Shown here piece after piece: positions 28,118-36,667 of a stretch of DNA of 64,000 bases. Every line of letters begins with the position of its first letter. Positions within the stretch are counted from its first letter, which is position 1. Below the pieces are notes generated by a model. That model ran no database searches, was not told where the DNA came from, and worked only from the letters and a program-made list of their open reading frames with translations. Made by a program: the position numbers and the translations under genes. Origin of the DNA: Nocardia sp. NBC_01730 (GTDB lineage Bacteria; Actinomycetota; Actinomycetes; Mycobacteriales; Mycobacteriaceae); NCBI RefSeq assembly GCF_035920445.1, contig NZ_CP109162.1, forward strand, positions 2,542,001-2,606,000. The letters run 5' to 3'.

Positions 28118-28885
28118 TCACGCCGCGCGAGTCAGCACCTCCGGGCCGTCCGGGGTGATGGCCACAGTGTGCTCGGAATGCGCGGTGCGCGAGCCGTCCG
28201 CCGAGCGAATGGTCCAGCCGTCGGGATCGGTGATGATGCGGTCGGTCGTGCGCGCGAACCAGGGCTCGATCGCAATGGTGAGCCCCGGCCGCAGCCGGTA
28301 GCCGCGGCCAGGGCGGCCGTCGTTCGGCACATGCGGGTCTTCATGCATGGTGCGACCGAGGCCGTGTCCGCCGAATTCGGTGTTGACCGGATAGCCGTGA
28401 TCTCGCGCGACGGCGGAGATGGCGGCGGAGATGTCGCCGACGCGGTTGCCCGGCACCGCGACCGCGATAGCGGCGGCCAGGGCTTCCTCGGTCGCGCGGA
28501 CCAGCCGCATATCCTCGGCCGCCGCGGACCCGACGACGACCGAGGTCGCCGAGTCCGCGACCCAGCCATCGATCCCGGCCGCGAGATCCATACTCAGCAC
28601 ATCACCGTCCCGCAACAGGTAGTCGAACGGAAGCCCATGCAGCACAGCGTCGTTGACCGAGAGGCAGACGGTGTTGCGGAACGGCCCGCGCCCGAACGAT
28701 GGCGCGTAGTCCCAATAGCAGGATTGCGCGCCGCGTTCGCTGATTCGCTCGCGCACGTGAGCCTCCAGCTCGAGCAGGTTCACCCCGACCCGCGCCCGCT
28801 CACGCAATTCCGTGAGCACGTCGGCGACGAAGCTCCCCGCCACTCGCATCCGCGCGATCTCCGCGGGACTCTTCAACTCGACCAT
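28118..28885 (-). CDS. map: Methionine aminopeptidase, type I
   Basis: 255-residue metallopeptidase removing initiator Met from nascent proteins. The five metal ligands of the pita-bread fold are visible: Asp in MDLAAG, Asp in WVADSATS, His in GGHGLGR, Glu in IAIEPW and Glu in HSEHTVAI. CYWDYAPSFGRGPFRNTVCLSVND supplies the substrate-side motif. ATG 28885 follows GGAGGG. It is probably a second, regulated MetAP rather than the housekeeping one: the gene is divergent from an XRE regulator and its start is immediately preceded by a palindromic operator (28901-28914). No ribosomal-protein or adk neighbours are present. Confidence 0.95.
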   Translation of the reverse strand: MVELKSPAEIARMRVAGSFVADVLTELRERARVGVNLLELEAHVRERISERGAQSCYWDYAPSFGRGPFRNTVCLSVNDAVLHGLPFDYLLRDGDVLSMDLAAGIDGWVADSATSVVVGSAAAEDMRLVRATEEALAAAIAVAVPGNRVGDISAAISAVARDHGYPVNTEFGGHGLGRTMHEDPHVPNDGRPGRGYRLRPGLTIAIEPWFARTTDRIITDPDGWTIRSADGSRTAHSEHTVAITPDGPEVLTRAA

Positions 28886-28900
28886 CGACCCTCCAGTGCT

Positions 28901-28974
28901 GGTATTTTAATACCACCTTAGCGGCACGGGTATTTTAATACCGCCTTGCGGTACTCAAATGCCGCCCATACCCT
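28901..28974 (+). promoter_or_regulatory. Triple operator and promoter between map and XRE gene
   Basis: Two identical palindromes GGTATTTTAATACC at 28901-28914 and 28929-28942 and a degenerate third copy GGTACTCAAATGCC at 28950-28963, spaced 28 and 21 bp. The XRE promoter is readable as TTGCGG (28946-28951), 17-bp spacer, TACCCT (28969-28974), with ATG six nt further on, so the third copy lies between -35 and -10. On the minus strand, copy 1 contains TAAAAT, a plausible map -10. These are probably XRE binding sites for autoregulation and map control. Confidence 0.8.
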
Positions 28975-28980
28975 GATCGC

Positions 28981-29244
28981 ATGGTCCGTCTCCCGTTGAC
29001 CCCAGCGCAGATCGACGCAGGTCGTCGCCTCGGGTGCGCCCTGCGCACTGCCCGCGCCGATCGTGATCTCACCGAAATCGCACGGGCGGCCGGGATTTCG
29101 CCGGAGACGCTGCGCAAGATCGAGACCGGCAGACTTCCCTCCCCCGCCTTCGGCACCGTCGTGGCGCTCAGCCAGGCGCTCGCGCTCCCCCTCGACGATC
29201 TCGCCGATGTCTGGCGCTCGGCGGGGCTGGCCGAATCGGCCTGA
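28981..29244 (+). CDS. XRE-type helix-turn-helix regulator
   Basis: 87-residue, single-domain regulator. The lambda-repressor-like HTH is visible in LRTARADRDLTEIARAAGISPETLRKIETGRLPSPAFGTVVALSQALAL; no ligand-binding domain follows. ATG 28981 has no Shine-Dalgarno but sits six nt after TACCCT of a well-spaced promoter, so the transcript is probably leaderless. Divergent from map with three palindromic repeats between the genes, it is most likely the repressor of both. Its 3' end is convergent with the PPOX paralogue, only 3 bp apart. Confidence 0.93.
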   Translation: MVRLPLTPAQIDAGRRLGCALRTARADRDLTEIARAAGISPETLRKIETGRLPSPAFGTVVALSQALALPLDDLADVWRSAGLAESA

Positions 29245-29247
29245 GCG

Positions 29248-29637
29248 TCAGTCGCCGACAACCTTCTGATCGATCGCGATGCCGACGGAGGCGTCCGCGC
29301 CGCGCAGCAGCTTGTGCCCGCGAATCGCCAGCCTGCCTATGACGCCGTACTTGCGGGCAACCACGCCGCGTACGCGCTCGGTGTCGTCGGCGTCGAGGAT
29401 CCGCGCGCTCCCCGCCAGCACCTCGTCCGCCTTCGGGCGGCCGCGTCCGTCGCACACCTGTAGCGCGACCTCCGGGTTGCGGCGGATGCGCTTCACCTTC
29501 CAGGTCTTCGGATCGGTCCAGACGACAATCCGGTCGCCGTCGGGCGCCACCCAGACGGGCGTGCCAACCGGCGTTCCATCCTTCCTGAAGGTAGTCAGCA
29601 GGACATATTTGCTCTGACTCATGTCGTTCCACGTCAT
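29248..29637 (-). CDS. PPOX-class split-barrel protein, paralogue of 26307-26690
   Basis: 129-residue protein clearly homologous to the one at 26307-26690 (shared YVLLTTFRKDG, VWTD..TWKVKR.RRNP, RILDADDTERVR and RKYG segments). It probably binds F420 or a flavin in a split beta-barrel; the substrate is unknown. ATG 29637 is chosen because TACCGT ends seven nt upstream (leaderless pattern); an internal ATG at 29622 preceded by GGAACG is the alternative. The longer reading from 29754 has no support. Confidence 0.85.
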   Translation of the reverse strand: MTWNDMSQSKYVLLTTFRKDGTPVGTPVWVAPDGDRIVVWTDPKTWKVKRIRRNPEVALQVCDGRGRPKADEVLAGSARILDADDTERVRGVVARKYGVIGRLAIRGHKLLRGADASVGIAIDQKVVGD

Positions 29638-29827
29638 AGGAAGAACGGTAGGCGCGAGCAGGCGAAGACATCCGACTACGGAACGGCTCAGAGCTACGCG
29701 TATGGACGTATTCGATGCACTCGGCAACCTGGATGACCAGCTCACGGCGGTCACCAGACGGCCGGCGTGACCAGCTGCTGCGCTCGGCGCAGAGCAGGGT
29801 CCGGGGGAAGGGACTCGATCCTGGGAC

Positions 29828-30064
29828 CTAGCGGCGGGTCGGCAGCAGTTCGATCTTCGACACCCCCGGCAGCCGGTCCACCCGCTTGCTCAGAGTCTGT
29901 TGCTCATGGTCGGTACCGCAGATGTCATAGTCGACAATCCAGGTGTTCGACGCACCGATTCGCCGCACGTTCAACGCCGTGACCCGGTAACGCGGCGCAT
30001 TGAGTAGGTGCGCAATCCGCACCACACCCGCAAACCCATCTTCGACGGCTACGCGATACGTCAC
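29828..30064 (-). CDS. Small ACT-domain-like protein
   Basis: 78-residue protein starting at GTG 30064 (VTYRVAVEDGFAGVVRIAHLL), with a beta-alpha-beta-beta-alpha-beta pattern (YRVTALNVRRIGASNTWIVDYDICGTDHEQQTLSKRVDRLPGVSKIELL) like the ACT domain of small acetolactate-synthase regulatory subunits (IlvM/IlvN). No ilv gene is nearby, so a regulatory role in another amino-acid pathway is possible. The frame remains open back to 30280, but the extra N-terminus is low-complexity and unlike a protein. The family call is tentative. Confidence 0.6.
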   Translation of the reverse strand: MTYRVAVEDGFAGVVRIAHLLNAPRYRVTALNVRRIGASNTWIVDYDICGTDHEQQTLSKRVDRLPGVSKIELLPTRR

Positions 30065-30585
30065 CGCTGTCCCGCCGTTCCCACGCCGACCGCGGGTGTC
30101 GGGCCGCCCAGGGCGCTTCGTCGTTCCCGGAAGTTCCACTGGCGGGGGCTGTCGTTGAACCGCCGGGCCGAATCCGACTTGGTGTCGGTCGTCGACGTCG
30201 TGCGACTCGCGATTGACATCGCGAATTCCGGATCCGGTCATGTCAGCTTTCACCATCCTTTGTGGCTGTAACCGGATCACGGTGTGGTCGGCGTCTTGCG
30301 GCTCATGGGTTCGAGGCGCAAAGTACGCGACATCTTCAACCCGCGCGCCGGAACCGTCGAGTGTGCCGCGCTTAGTCGAGCAGATCGTCAGGGCATTTCA
30401 CCGATGATGCGAGTCGGCAATACCCGCAGACTGAACGCGAAAACGCACTGCGTCGACCCACCGGCCGCCCACCGCAGCAGCACTTGCGAACAGCTGTCCG
30501 GCAGCGAACGATTAGCTGTGCGGCGGCTGAGTTCGTCGAGACGGTGAATTTCACTTCCGAAGCCGAAACTCGCACACACGAGAAG
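30065..30585. other. Gap without a confident gene
   Basis: About 520 bases before the small ORF at 30586 show no ORF with the local codon bias and are less GC-rich than the neighbours. No RNA gene, terminator or repeat was recognised. It may be decayed sequence or hold the promoter of the ACT-domain gene. Confidence 0.5.
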
Positions 30586-30696
30586 ATGGAGGCACCCGAC
30601 GATCTGAGGTCGCTGTTCGAGGAGGAGAACCAGCTCATGCGTGAGGTCACATATTTCGACCTGCATGAGCCGGTGCTGGTGTCGCCGCGGAGGTAG
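30586..30696 (+). CDS. Hypothetical small acidic peptide
   Basis: A 36-codon ORF (MEAPDDLRSLFEEENQLMREVTYFDLHEP...) with about 80% G or C at third positions, in an otherwise gene-poor gap. An upstream in-frame GTG at 30544 would make it 50 residues. The Glu-rich helix and C-terminal basic end give no family match by eye. It could be a real small protein or the tail of a decayed gene. It is convergent with ptsI. Confidence 0.3.
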   Translation: MEAPDDLRSLFEEENQLMREVTYFDLHEPVLVSPRR

Positions 30697-30730
30697 CAGG
30701 CACTCAGTCCGGCCCCGGCGGCCCGAGGAT

Positions 30731-32425
30731 TCAGAGTGCCCACCCCAGAATCGATCGGGCGGCCGCGCGGGCCGCGGCGGGATCGGCGGCAGCCAGCGCC
30801 GCGGCCGAGGCACGCTCGCAGGTCTCGCGGGTGACCTCCGACAATCCCGCACCTACCGCGGCGATCGCACTCGCTGCCGCGGACAGGGATCCGACGCCGA
30901 GGCCGACCAGGACACACGCCAAAGCCGGGTCGGCCGCGGCTTCACCGCACACCCCGACCGGCTTGCCGAGGGTTCGCCCCGCGGCCGCGGTGCGCGCGAC
31001 AAGAGACAGCACCGCAGGCTGCCAGGGATCGGTAAGGGCGGCAAGCGCAGGCGACATGCGGTCGGCCGCCATCGTGTACTGCGCGAGGTCGTTGGTGCCG
31101 ACGGACAGGAAGTCGACGTGCCGGAGAATCGCCTCCGCGGTCAGCGCGGCGGCGGGCACTTCGATCATCGCACCGGGAACCAGCCCGCGCTGCCGCACTT
31201 TCGCGGCGAAAGACTCCGCTTCGTCCGCGGTCGAAATCATCGGCGCCATCACCCACGGAACAGGCCGGCGACCGGCAGCGGCTCGCGCGATGGCGTCCAG
31301 TTGCCGGTCGAGGATGCCACTGTCCCGGGCGGCGATGCGGATCCCGCGCACACCGAGCGCGGGATTCGCCTCGTCGGGATGGTCGGCGAACCGCAGCGGT
31401 TTGTCCGATCCGGCGTCGAGGGTCCGGATCACCACTTTCGCTCCGGAATACGCGTCGAGGACAGCGCGGTAGATCTGCTCCTGCTCGGACACGCTCGGTT
31501 CGGTTTCCCGGTCCAAGAAACACAATTCGGTGCGAAACAGGCCCACGCCCTCGGCCGGTGTCCGGCGCGCCGCCCGCGCCCCGGCGCCGTCTTGGACGTT
31601 CACCAGCACCTCCACCCGGTGACCGTCCATGGTGGCACCCGGTCCAGCCCAAGCCGCGTCACGGGCGGCGCGGACACGGAACTCCTCGATCGCCTGTGCC
31701 GCGAGGCGGGGATCCGGATCGACGACGACTTCCCCGGACGAACCATCCAACAGCACCCCTGCCCCTGCCTCGACCCCGTCCAGCCCGGCCACCGCGACGA
31801 CACAGGGAATGCCGAGCTGCCGCGCGATGATCGCCGTATGGCTGGTGGGCCCGCCCAGTGACGTCGCCAAACCGATGATGAGCGCCGGATCGAGTCCGGC
31901 CGCGTCGGCCGGAGCCAGGTCGTCCGCGAGCAGGATCGCCGGCTGCGCCGGTACCGGGATTCCGGGCTCCGGCACGCCGGCCAGCTCCGCGACCACCCGG
32001 TCGCAGACGTCACGCAAGTCCGTGACGCGCTCGGCCATCAGCCCACCGAGTTTCGTGAACACCTCCGCGAACTGGTCGGTGGCCGCGACCGCCGCCGCCT
32101 GAGCGGATGTACCCGCGGCGATCAGCTTCTCGGCGGCGCCGAGCCAGCCACGGTCGGTAGCCATCGCGGCGTCAGCCGCGAGCACCTCCGCCGCGGCGCC
32201 GTCGGCGCGCGCCGCGCGTTCCCGCAATCGAGCGGCAACGGTGGTCGCCGCCGCGTGGAACACGGCCAGCTCCGATGCCCGATCGGGCTCTGGAACGGGA
32301 TCCGTCGACACCTCGACGCGCAGCCTCGGAATCGGACGGGCCGCGGGCGCGAGCGCGACTCCCGACACGGCCGGAGTACCGCGCAGCACCACGGATCCTG
32401 CCTTTAACTGCAACGACCTGGTCAT
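30731..32425 (-). CDS. ptsI: PTS enzyme I (PEP-protein phosphotransferase)
   Basis: 564-residue cytosolic enzyme that transfers phosphate from PEP to HPr, the first step of sugar uptake by the PTS. The phospho-His lies in GGPTSHTAIIARQLGIPCVV. The PEP-binding barrel shows LFRTELCFLDRETEPSVSEQ, VIRTLDAGSDKPL, ALGVRGIRI, MIEVPAA and FLSVGTNDLAQYTMAADR with the GVCGEAAADP motif. ATG 32425 follows GGAGGAG at about 7 nt; an in-frame start at 32446 lacks a site. Divergent from fruR; with fruK, fruA and ptsH it completes a fructose PTS. Confidence 0.96.
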   Translation of the reverse strand: MTRSLQLKAGSVVLRGTPAVSGVALAPAARPIPRLRVEVSTDPVPEPDRASELAVFHAAATTVAARLRERAARADGAAAEVLAADAAMATDRGWLGAAEKLIAAGTSAQAAAVAATDQFAEVFTKLGGLMAERVTDLRDVCDRVVAELAGVPEPGIPVPAQPAILLADDLAPADAAGLDPALIIGLATSLGGPTSHTAIIARQLGIPCVVAVAGLDGVEAGAGVLLDGSSGEVVVDPDPRLAAQAIEEFRVRAARDAAWAGPGATMDGHRVEVLVNVQDGAGARAARRTPAEGVGLFRTELCFLDRETEPSVSEQEQIYRAVLDAYSGAKVVIRTLDAGSDKPLRFADHPDEANPALGVRGIRIAARDSGILDRQLDAIARAAAGRRPVPWVMAPMISTADEAESFAAKVRQRGLVPGAMIEVPAAALTAEAILRHVDFLSVGTNDLAQYTMAADRMSPALAALTDPWQPAVLSLVARTAAAGRTLGKPVGVCGEAAADPALACVLVGLGVGSLSAAASAIAAVGAGLSEVTRETCERASAAALAAADPAAARAAARSILGWAL

Positions 32426-32509
32426 CCGTCGTCTCCTCCACGCCATTGCCGAGCGAGTCCGGTTTCATACTCGCCCTGCTTCCGATGTGATTCAGAATAC
32501 TCAAGCATC

Positions 32510-32554
32510 TTGACAAAGCAACATATTCAGATATAAAACAACATAAATCAACAT
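32510..32554 (+). promoter_or_regulatory. fruR promoter with phased CAACAT repeats
   Basis: A strong promoter TTGACA (32510-32515), 16-bp spacer, TATAAA (32532-32537) precedes fruR. Direct repeats CAACAT at 32519, 32539 and 32549 are 20 and 10 bp apart, on one helix face, with a degenerate CAGATA at 32528. This AT-rich block stands out in GC-rich DNA. Direct hexamer repeats at helical spacing fit a DeoR-family operator, so FruR probably binds here to control its own operon and perhaps ptsI. Confidence 0.75.
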
Positions 32555-32572
32555 CGAGCCCGGGAGGATCGG

Positions 32573-33340
32573 ATGTACGCCGAGGAACGGCAGCAGGCCA
32601 TCGCCACGCTGGTCGGGCAACGGGGGCGGGTTTCGGTCACCGATCTGTCCGAGCAGTATGGCGTCACCACCGAAACCGTGCGGCGCGATCTCGCGGCGCT
32701 CGATCGGATGGGGCTGATTCGACGGGTGCACGGCGGCGCGGTGCCCGCCGCCGCACTGACCGCGATCGAACTCGGCACGGGCGAACGCGAACACAGCCAC
32801 GCCGCGGAGAAGGACCGTATCGCCAAGGCGGCATTGGAATTCCTTCCGCCGACCGGCGGCAGCGTCCTGTTCGACGCGGGCACCACCACCGCGCGCGTCG
32901 CCGCGCTACTGCCGACGGATCGAGAGCTCGTCGCGGTGACCAATTCGGTCCCGATCGCAGCCCGGCTCAGCGGGCACGCCGCGGTGCGGTTGCATCTGCT
33001 CGGAGGGCGCGTCCGCGGCGTCACCCAGGCTGCCGTCGGACCGGAAACCCAGCGCATGCTCGGCGAGCTGCGCGTCGACGTCGCGTTCATCGGGACCAAC
33101 GCGCTGACCGCCGGGCACGGCCTGTCCACGCCGGATATCGACGAGGCCGCGGTCAAACGGGTCATGGTCGCCAGTGCGCACCGCGTAGTCGTCGTCGCCG
33201 ACTCGAGCAAGGTGGGCCGGGAGGATCTCGTGCGATTCGCCGCCGTCGAGGACATCGACGCCCTGGTCACCGACACCGACCTGGTGCCATCGGTGCGCAA
33301 CGAACTCACCGAGTACGGCATCGAGGTGGTCACCGCATGA
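32573..33340 (+). CDS. fruR: DeoR family regulator of the fructose operon
   Basis: 255-residue DeoR-type repressor. The N-terminal HTH (ERQQAIATLVGQRGRVSVTDLSEQYGVTTETVRRDLAALDRMGLIRRVHGGA) is followed by a DeoR C-terminal sugar-phosphate sensor domain (LFDAGTTTARVA, AVTNSVPIA, LHLLGGRVRG, FIGTNALTAGHGLSTPD, VVVADSSKVGR). The effector is probably fructose 1-phosphate or fructose 1,6-bisphosphate, by family. ATG 32573 follows GGGAGG. It overlaps fruK by ATGA, as first gene of the operon, and lies downstream of the CAACAT repeat array. Confidence 0.94.
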   Translation: MYAEERQQAIATLVGQRGRVSVTDLSEQYGVTTETVRRDLAALDRMGLIRRVHGGAVPAAALTAIELGTGEREHSHAAEKDRIAKAALEFLPPTGGSVLFDAGTTTARVAALLPTDRELVAVTNSVPIAARLSGHAAVRLHLLGGRVRGVTQAAVGPETQRMLGELRVDVAFIGTNALTAGHGLSTPDIDEAAVKRVMVASAHRVVVVADSSKVGREDLVRFAAVEDIDALVTDTDLVPSVRNELTEYGIEVVTA

Positions 33341-34287
33341 TCCTCACGCTGACCGCCAATCCCAGCATCGACCGCACCGTCACCCTGACCGGACCACTGC
33401 ACCGCGGCGCGGTCCACCGCGCCGCCGCGGTGAGCTCGCATCCCGGCGGCAAAGGCGTCAACGTATCGCGGGTGGTTGCCGCGGCCGGGCGTGCCACCGT
33501 TGCCGTGTTGCCCGGCAACGAAGGAGATCCCCTGCTGCGGGAACTCACCGACGCGGGCATCGGGTACCGCGCCGTAGCGACATCCGGCTCCGCGCGTACC
33601 AATCTCACGGTCGCGGAAGTCGACGGAACCACCACGAAGATCAATGAACCCGGGACCGCACTGACCACCGCATGCACGGCGGCGCTTGCCGAGGCGCTCG
33701 ACAGTCTCGCGAGCGCCGCGTCCTGGGTGGTGTTGTCGGGCTCGCTACCCCCGGGGGTGCCCGCCGACTGGTACGTCGAGTTGCTCCGCCGGTTGCGGGG
33801 GATCCCGGTGGCGATCGACGCCTCCGATGGCCCGCTGCAGGCGCTCGCCACCGAATTCGGCTCGGCCGCACCGAGATTACTGAAACCGAACACCGACGAG
33901 CTGGCCCAGATCACCGGCGGCGACCCCGCCGAGCTGGAGGATCCGATTGCCGCCGCCCGCGCGGCCTCGACCCTGACCGACCGCGGCGTCGGTGCGGTAC
34001 TCGCGACGCTCGGCAAGGCCGGAGCGGTACTGGTGACCGCCGAGGGGGCCTGGTATGCGGCGGCGCCGCCCGTCACACCGCGCAGCGCCGTCGGTGCGGG
34101 CGACTCGTCGCTGGCCGGTTATCTGCTCGCCGACATCGACGGCGCCGGACCGGCCGAGCGGTTGCGGCACGCCGTCGCGTACGGGAGTGCCGCTGCCGCG
34201 CTGCCCGGCACCGGCCTACCCGGCCCGCACGACATCGACCTCGACGCCGTTTCCGTGACGGCGCTGGATTCTCTGCACTACAGCTAG
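33337..34287 (+). CDS. fruK: 1-phosphofructokinase
   Basis: 316-residue PfkB-family kinase converting fructose 1-phosphate, the product of PTS import, to fructose 1,6-bisphosphate. Visible are the N-terminal LTANPSIDRTVTL, the substrate loop HPGGKGVNVSRVVAAAGR, LSGSLPPGVPADW, LKPNTDELAQITG and the C-terminal catalytic motif VGAGDSSLAGYL with the anion-hole Gly and base Asp. The start is ATG 33337, overlapping the fruR stop. It lies twelve bases before fruA, clearly in one operon. Confidence 0.96.
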   Translation: MILTLTANPSIDRTVTLTGPLHRGAVHRAAAVSSHPGGKGVNVSRVVAAAGRATVAVLPGNEGDPLLRELTDAGIGYRAVATSGSARTNLTVAEVDGTTTKINEPGTALTTACTAALAEALDSLASAASWVVLSGSLPPGVPADWYVELLRRLRGIPVAIDASDGPLQALATEFGSAAPRLLKPNTDELAQITGGDPAELEDPIAAARAASTLTDRGVGAVLATLGKAGAVLVTAEGAWYAAAPPVTPRSAVGAGDSSLAGYLLADIDGAGPAERLRHAVAYGSAAAALPGTGLPGPHDIDLDAVSVTALDSLHYS

Positions 34288-34299
34288 AAGGAGGCCACG

Positions 34300-36321
34300 G
34301 TGGCCGACTCGATCATCACCAAGGACCTGATCACCCTCGACGCCGATCTCGGCACCAGCAAAGAAGCGGTGATCGCCGCACTTGCCGAACGCCTGGCCGG
34401 CACCGGCCGTGCGGCCGACTCCACGGCACTGCGCGACGCCGCGCTGGCCCGCGAATCCCAATCGGCGACCGGCCTTCCCGGCGGTATCGCGATTCCGCAC
34501 TGCCGCGCCGGGACCGTCATCACGGCGTCGCTCGCGTTCGCCCGGCTCGCTCCGTCGGTCGATTTCGGCGCCCCGGACGGCCCTGCCGACCTGGTCTTCC
34601 TGATCGCGGCGCCGGAGGCGGCCGGCGCCGAGCACATGAAGTTGCTGTCGAGTCTGGCTCGGGCACTCGTCAAACCGGAGTTCGTCGGCGACCTGCGCGC
34701 CGCGGCCACGCCCGCCGACATCGTGACCCTGGTCGAGGGCGTGCTCGACGCGCCGAGGCCGGCGACGGGCGGGCAGCGCACACCCACCGCCGCCCCTTCG
34801 AGCACGACCGCGGCGGCCGAGGACGAGGAGCAAGGCGCCGAACGGGCGATCGTCGCGGTCACCGCCTGCCCGACCGGTATCGCGCACACCTATATGGCCG
34901 CCGACTCCCTGATCGCCGCGGGTAAGCGCGCCGGAGTGACAGTGCACGTGGAAACGCAGGGTTCGAGCGGCAGTACTCCGCTCGGCCACGCGACCATCGC
35001 GGCCGCCTCCGCGGTCATCTTCGCCACCGACGTCGGAGTGCGCGGGCGCGACCGATTCGCGGGCAAGCCGGTCGTGGAATCCGGGGTCAAACGAGCGATC
35101 AACGAACCCGATGGCATGATCGCCGATGCGCTCCACGCCGCGGACGATCCGGCCGCAGCGACCGTCGCCGCACCGGAAGTCGGCAAAAAACCCTCCACCG
35201 CACCGGCTTCCGGCGCCATCGGGTGGGGCACTCGGTTGCGGCAGATCCTGCTGACCGGCGTCAGCTACATGATCCCGTTCGTCGCGGCGGGCGGCCTGCT
35301 CATCGCACTCGGCTTCCTACTCGGCGGCTATGAGATCTCCGAGAAGGCCAAGTCCATCGTCCTGGACAACTCGCTCGGCGCGCTGCCCGACGGCGGCCTG
35401 GCCACCTACCTCGGCGCGGTCATGTTCCAGCTCGGCTCGCTCGCCTTCGGCTTCCTGGTCCCCGCGCTGGCGGGCTACATCGCTTTCGCCATCGCGGACC
35501 GGCCCGGCCTCGCACCGGGTTTCACCGCCGGAGCGGTCGCGGTCTTCGTCGGCGCCGGGTTCCTCGGCGGCCTGGCCGGCGGAGTGATTGCCGGATTCGC
35601 GGCCCTGTGGATCGCGAAACTCGCTGTCCCGCGGTGGGCCAGGGGGCTGATGCCGGTCGTGGTGATCCCGCTGTTCGCGTCGCTGGTCGTCGGCGCGGTG
35701 ATGTTCATCGTGCTCGGCAAACCACTCGCCGCCGTCACCAGCGGACTCACCAACTGGCTCAATGGTCTGTCCGGCACGTCGGCAGTCTTCCTCGGCATCA
35801 TCCTCGGGCTGATGATGTGCTTCGACCTCGGCGGACCGGTCAACAAGGCCGCCTACTCGTTCGCCGTCGCCGGTCTCAGCGTCACCGACACCGCCTCCCT
35901 GCGCATCATGGCCGCGGTCATGGCCGCGGGCATGGTGCCGCCGCTGGCCATGGCGCTGGCCACCACGATCAGGCCCGGCCTGTTCACCACCGCCGAACGC
36001 GAAAACGGCAAGGCCGCGTGGCTGCTCGGCGCGTCCTTCATCTCCGAAGGCGCGATCCCCTTCGCCGCCGCCGACCCGCTGCGCGTCATCCCGTCGATGA
36101 TGGCGGGCGGCGCCGTGACCGGAGCGCTGATCATGACCACCGGAACTACGCTGAGCGCACCACACGGCGGTATCTTCGTCTTCTTCGCCGTGGGCCACCT
36201 GCTCTGGTTCCTCGTCGCGCTGGCCGCCGGAGCGGTCGTCGGAGCACTCTGCGTCACAGTGGCCAAAGAACTCGTCCGGGCTCGCCCTGCCGTCTCCCCT
36301 GTAACCGTCACCGCTGTATAA
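34300..36321 (+). CDS. fruA: PTS fructose transporter EIIABC
   Basis: 673-residue fused transporter that imports and phosphorylates fructose to fructose 1-phosphate. Domain order: EIIA (residues 1-150, phospho-His in GIAIPHCRAG), a flexible Ala/Thr-rich linker, EIIB (about 185-285, phospho-Cys in VTACPTGIAHTYMAAD), a linker, and EIIC with eight or more membrane segments (from about residue 310: GVSYMIPFVAAGGLLIALGFLLGG). GTG 34300 is preceded by AAGGAGG. It lies between fruK and ptsH; the complete phospho-relay EI-HPr-EIIA-EIIB is therefore encoded within 6 kb. Confidence 0.96.
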   Translation: MADSIITKDLITLDADLGTSKEAVIAALAERLAGTGRAADSTALRDAALARESQSATGLPGGIAIPHCRAGTVITASLAFARLAPSVDFGAPDGPADLVFLIAAPEAAGAEHMKLLSSLARALVKPEFVGDLRAAATPADIVTLVEGVLDAPRPATGGQRTPTAAPSSTTAAAEDEEQGAERAIVAVTACPTGIAHTYMAADSLIAAGKRAGVTVHVETQGSSGSTPLGHATIAAASAVIFATDVGVRGRDRFAGKPVVESGVKRAINEPDGMIADALHAADDPAAATVAAPEVGKKPSTAPASGAIGWGTRLRQILLTGVSYMIPFVAAGGLLIALGFLLGGYEISEKAKSIVLDNSLGALPDGGLATYLGAVMFQLGSLAFGFLVPALAGYIAFAIADRPGLAPGFTAGAVAVFVGAGFLGGLAGGVIAGFAALWIAKLAVPRWARGLMPVVVIPLFASLVVGAVMFIVLGKPLAAVTSGLTNWLNGLSGTSAVFLGIILGLMMCFDLGGPVNKAAYSFAVAGLSVTDTASLRIMAAVMAAGMVPPLAMALATTIRPGLFTTAERENGKAAWLLGASFISEGAIPFAAADPLRVIPSMMAGGAVTGALIMTTGTTLSAPHGGIFVFFAVGHLLWFLVALAAGAVVGALCVTVAKELVRARPAVSPVTVTAV

Positions 36322-36346
36322 ACCCCGTCCCACAAGGAGTTCCACC

Positions 36347-36604
36347 ATGGCACACGCGACCATCGCAGTCGGCTCGTCCATCGGTCTGCACGCCCGCCCC
36401 GCCAACATCATCGCCGAAGCCGTTCAGGCAGCGGGCGTTCCTGTGACGCTGTCCGTCGACGGCGGCGAGCCCGTCGACGCGGGTTCGGCGCTCATGATCA
36501 TGACCCTGGGCGCCACGCAGGGCACCGCGGTCGTGGTCACCAGCGACGACCAGGCCGTCCTGGACAAGGTCGCCGAACTGGTCGCCGCCGATCTCGACGC
36601 CTGA
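36347..36604 (+). CDS. ptsH: HPr phosphocarrier protein
   Basis: 85-residue phosphocarrier. The active His is in the conserved GLHARPANIIAEA near residue 15. The usual Ser-46 region reads AGSALMIMTLGATQG, with Ser in SALMIM, a possible regulatory site, although HPr kinase is not a general actinobacterial feature. ATG 36347 follows AAGGAG. It is the last gene of the fructose operon, 25 bases after fruA. Confidence 0.96.
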   Translation: MAHATIAVGSSIGLHARPANIIAEAVQAAGVPVTLSVDGGEPVDAGSALMIMTLGATQGTAVVVTSDDQAVLDKVAELVAADLDA

Positions 36605-36667
36605 GCACGGAGTCCCCGGTCGCTTCGGCGGTGGCCGTGCGGGCCGGGTTCGGCCGACAATGGTGAG

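Noticed and set aside
29702..29770. 22-codon ORF (MDVFDALGNLDDQL...)
   Set aside because: Too short, with no ribosome site; possibly a remnant but unsupported.
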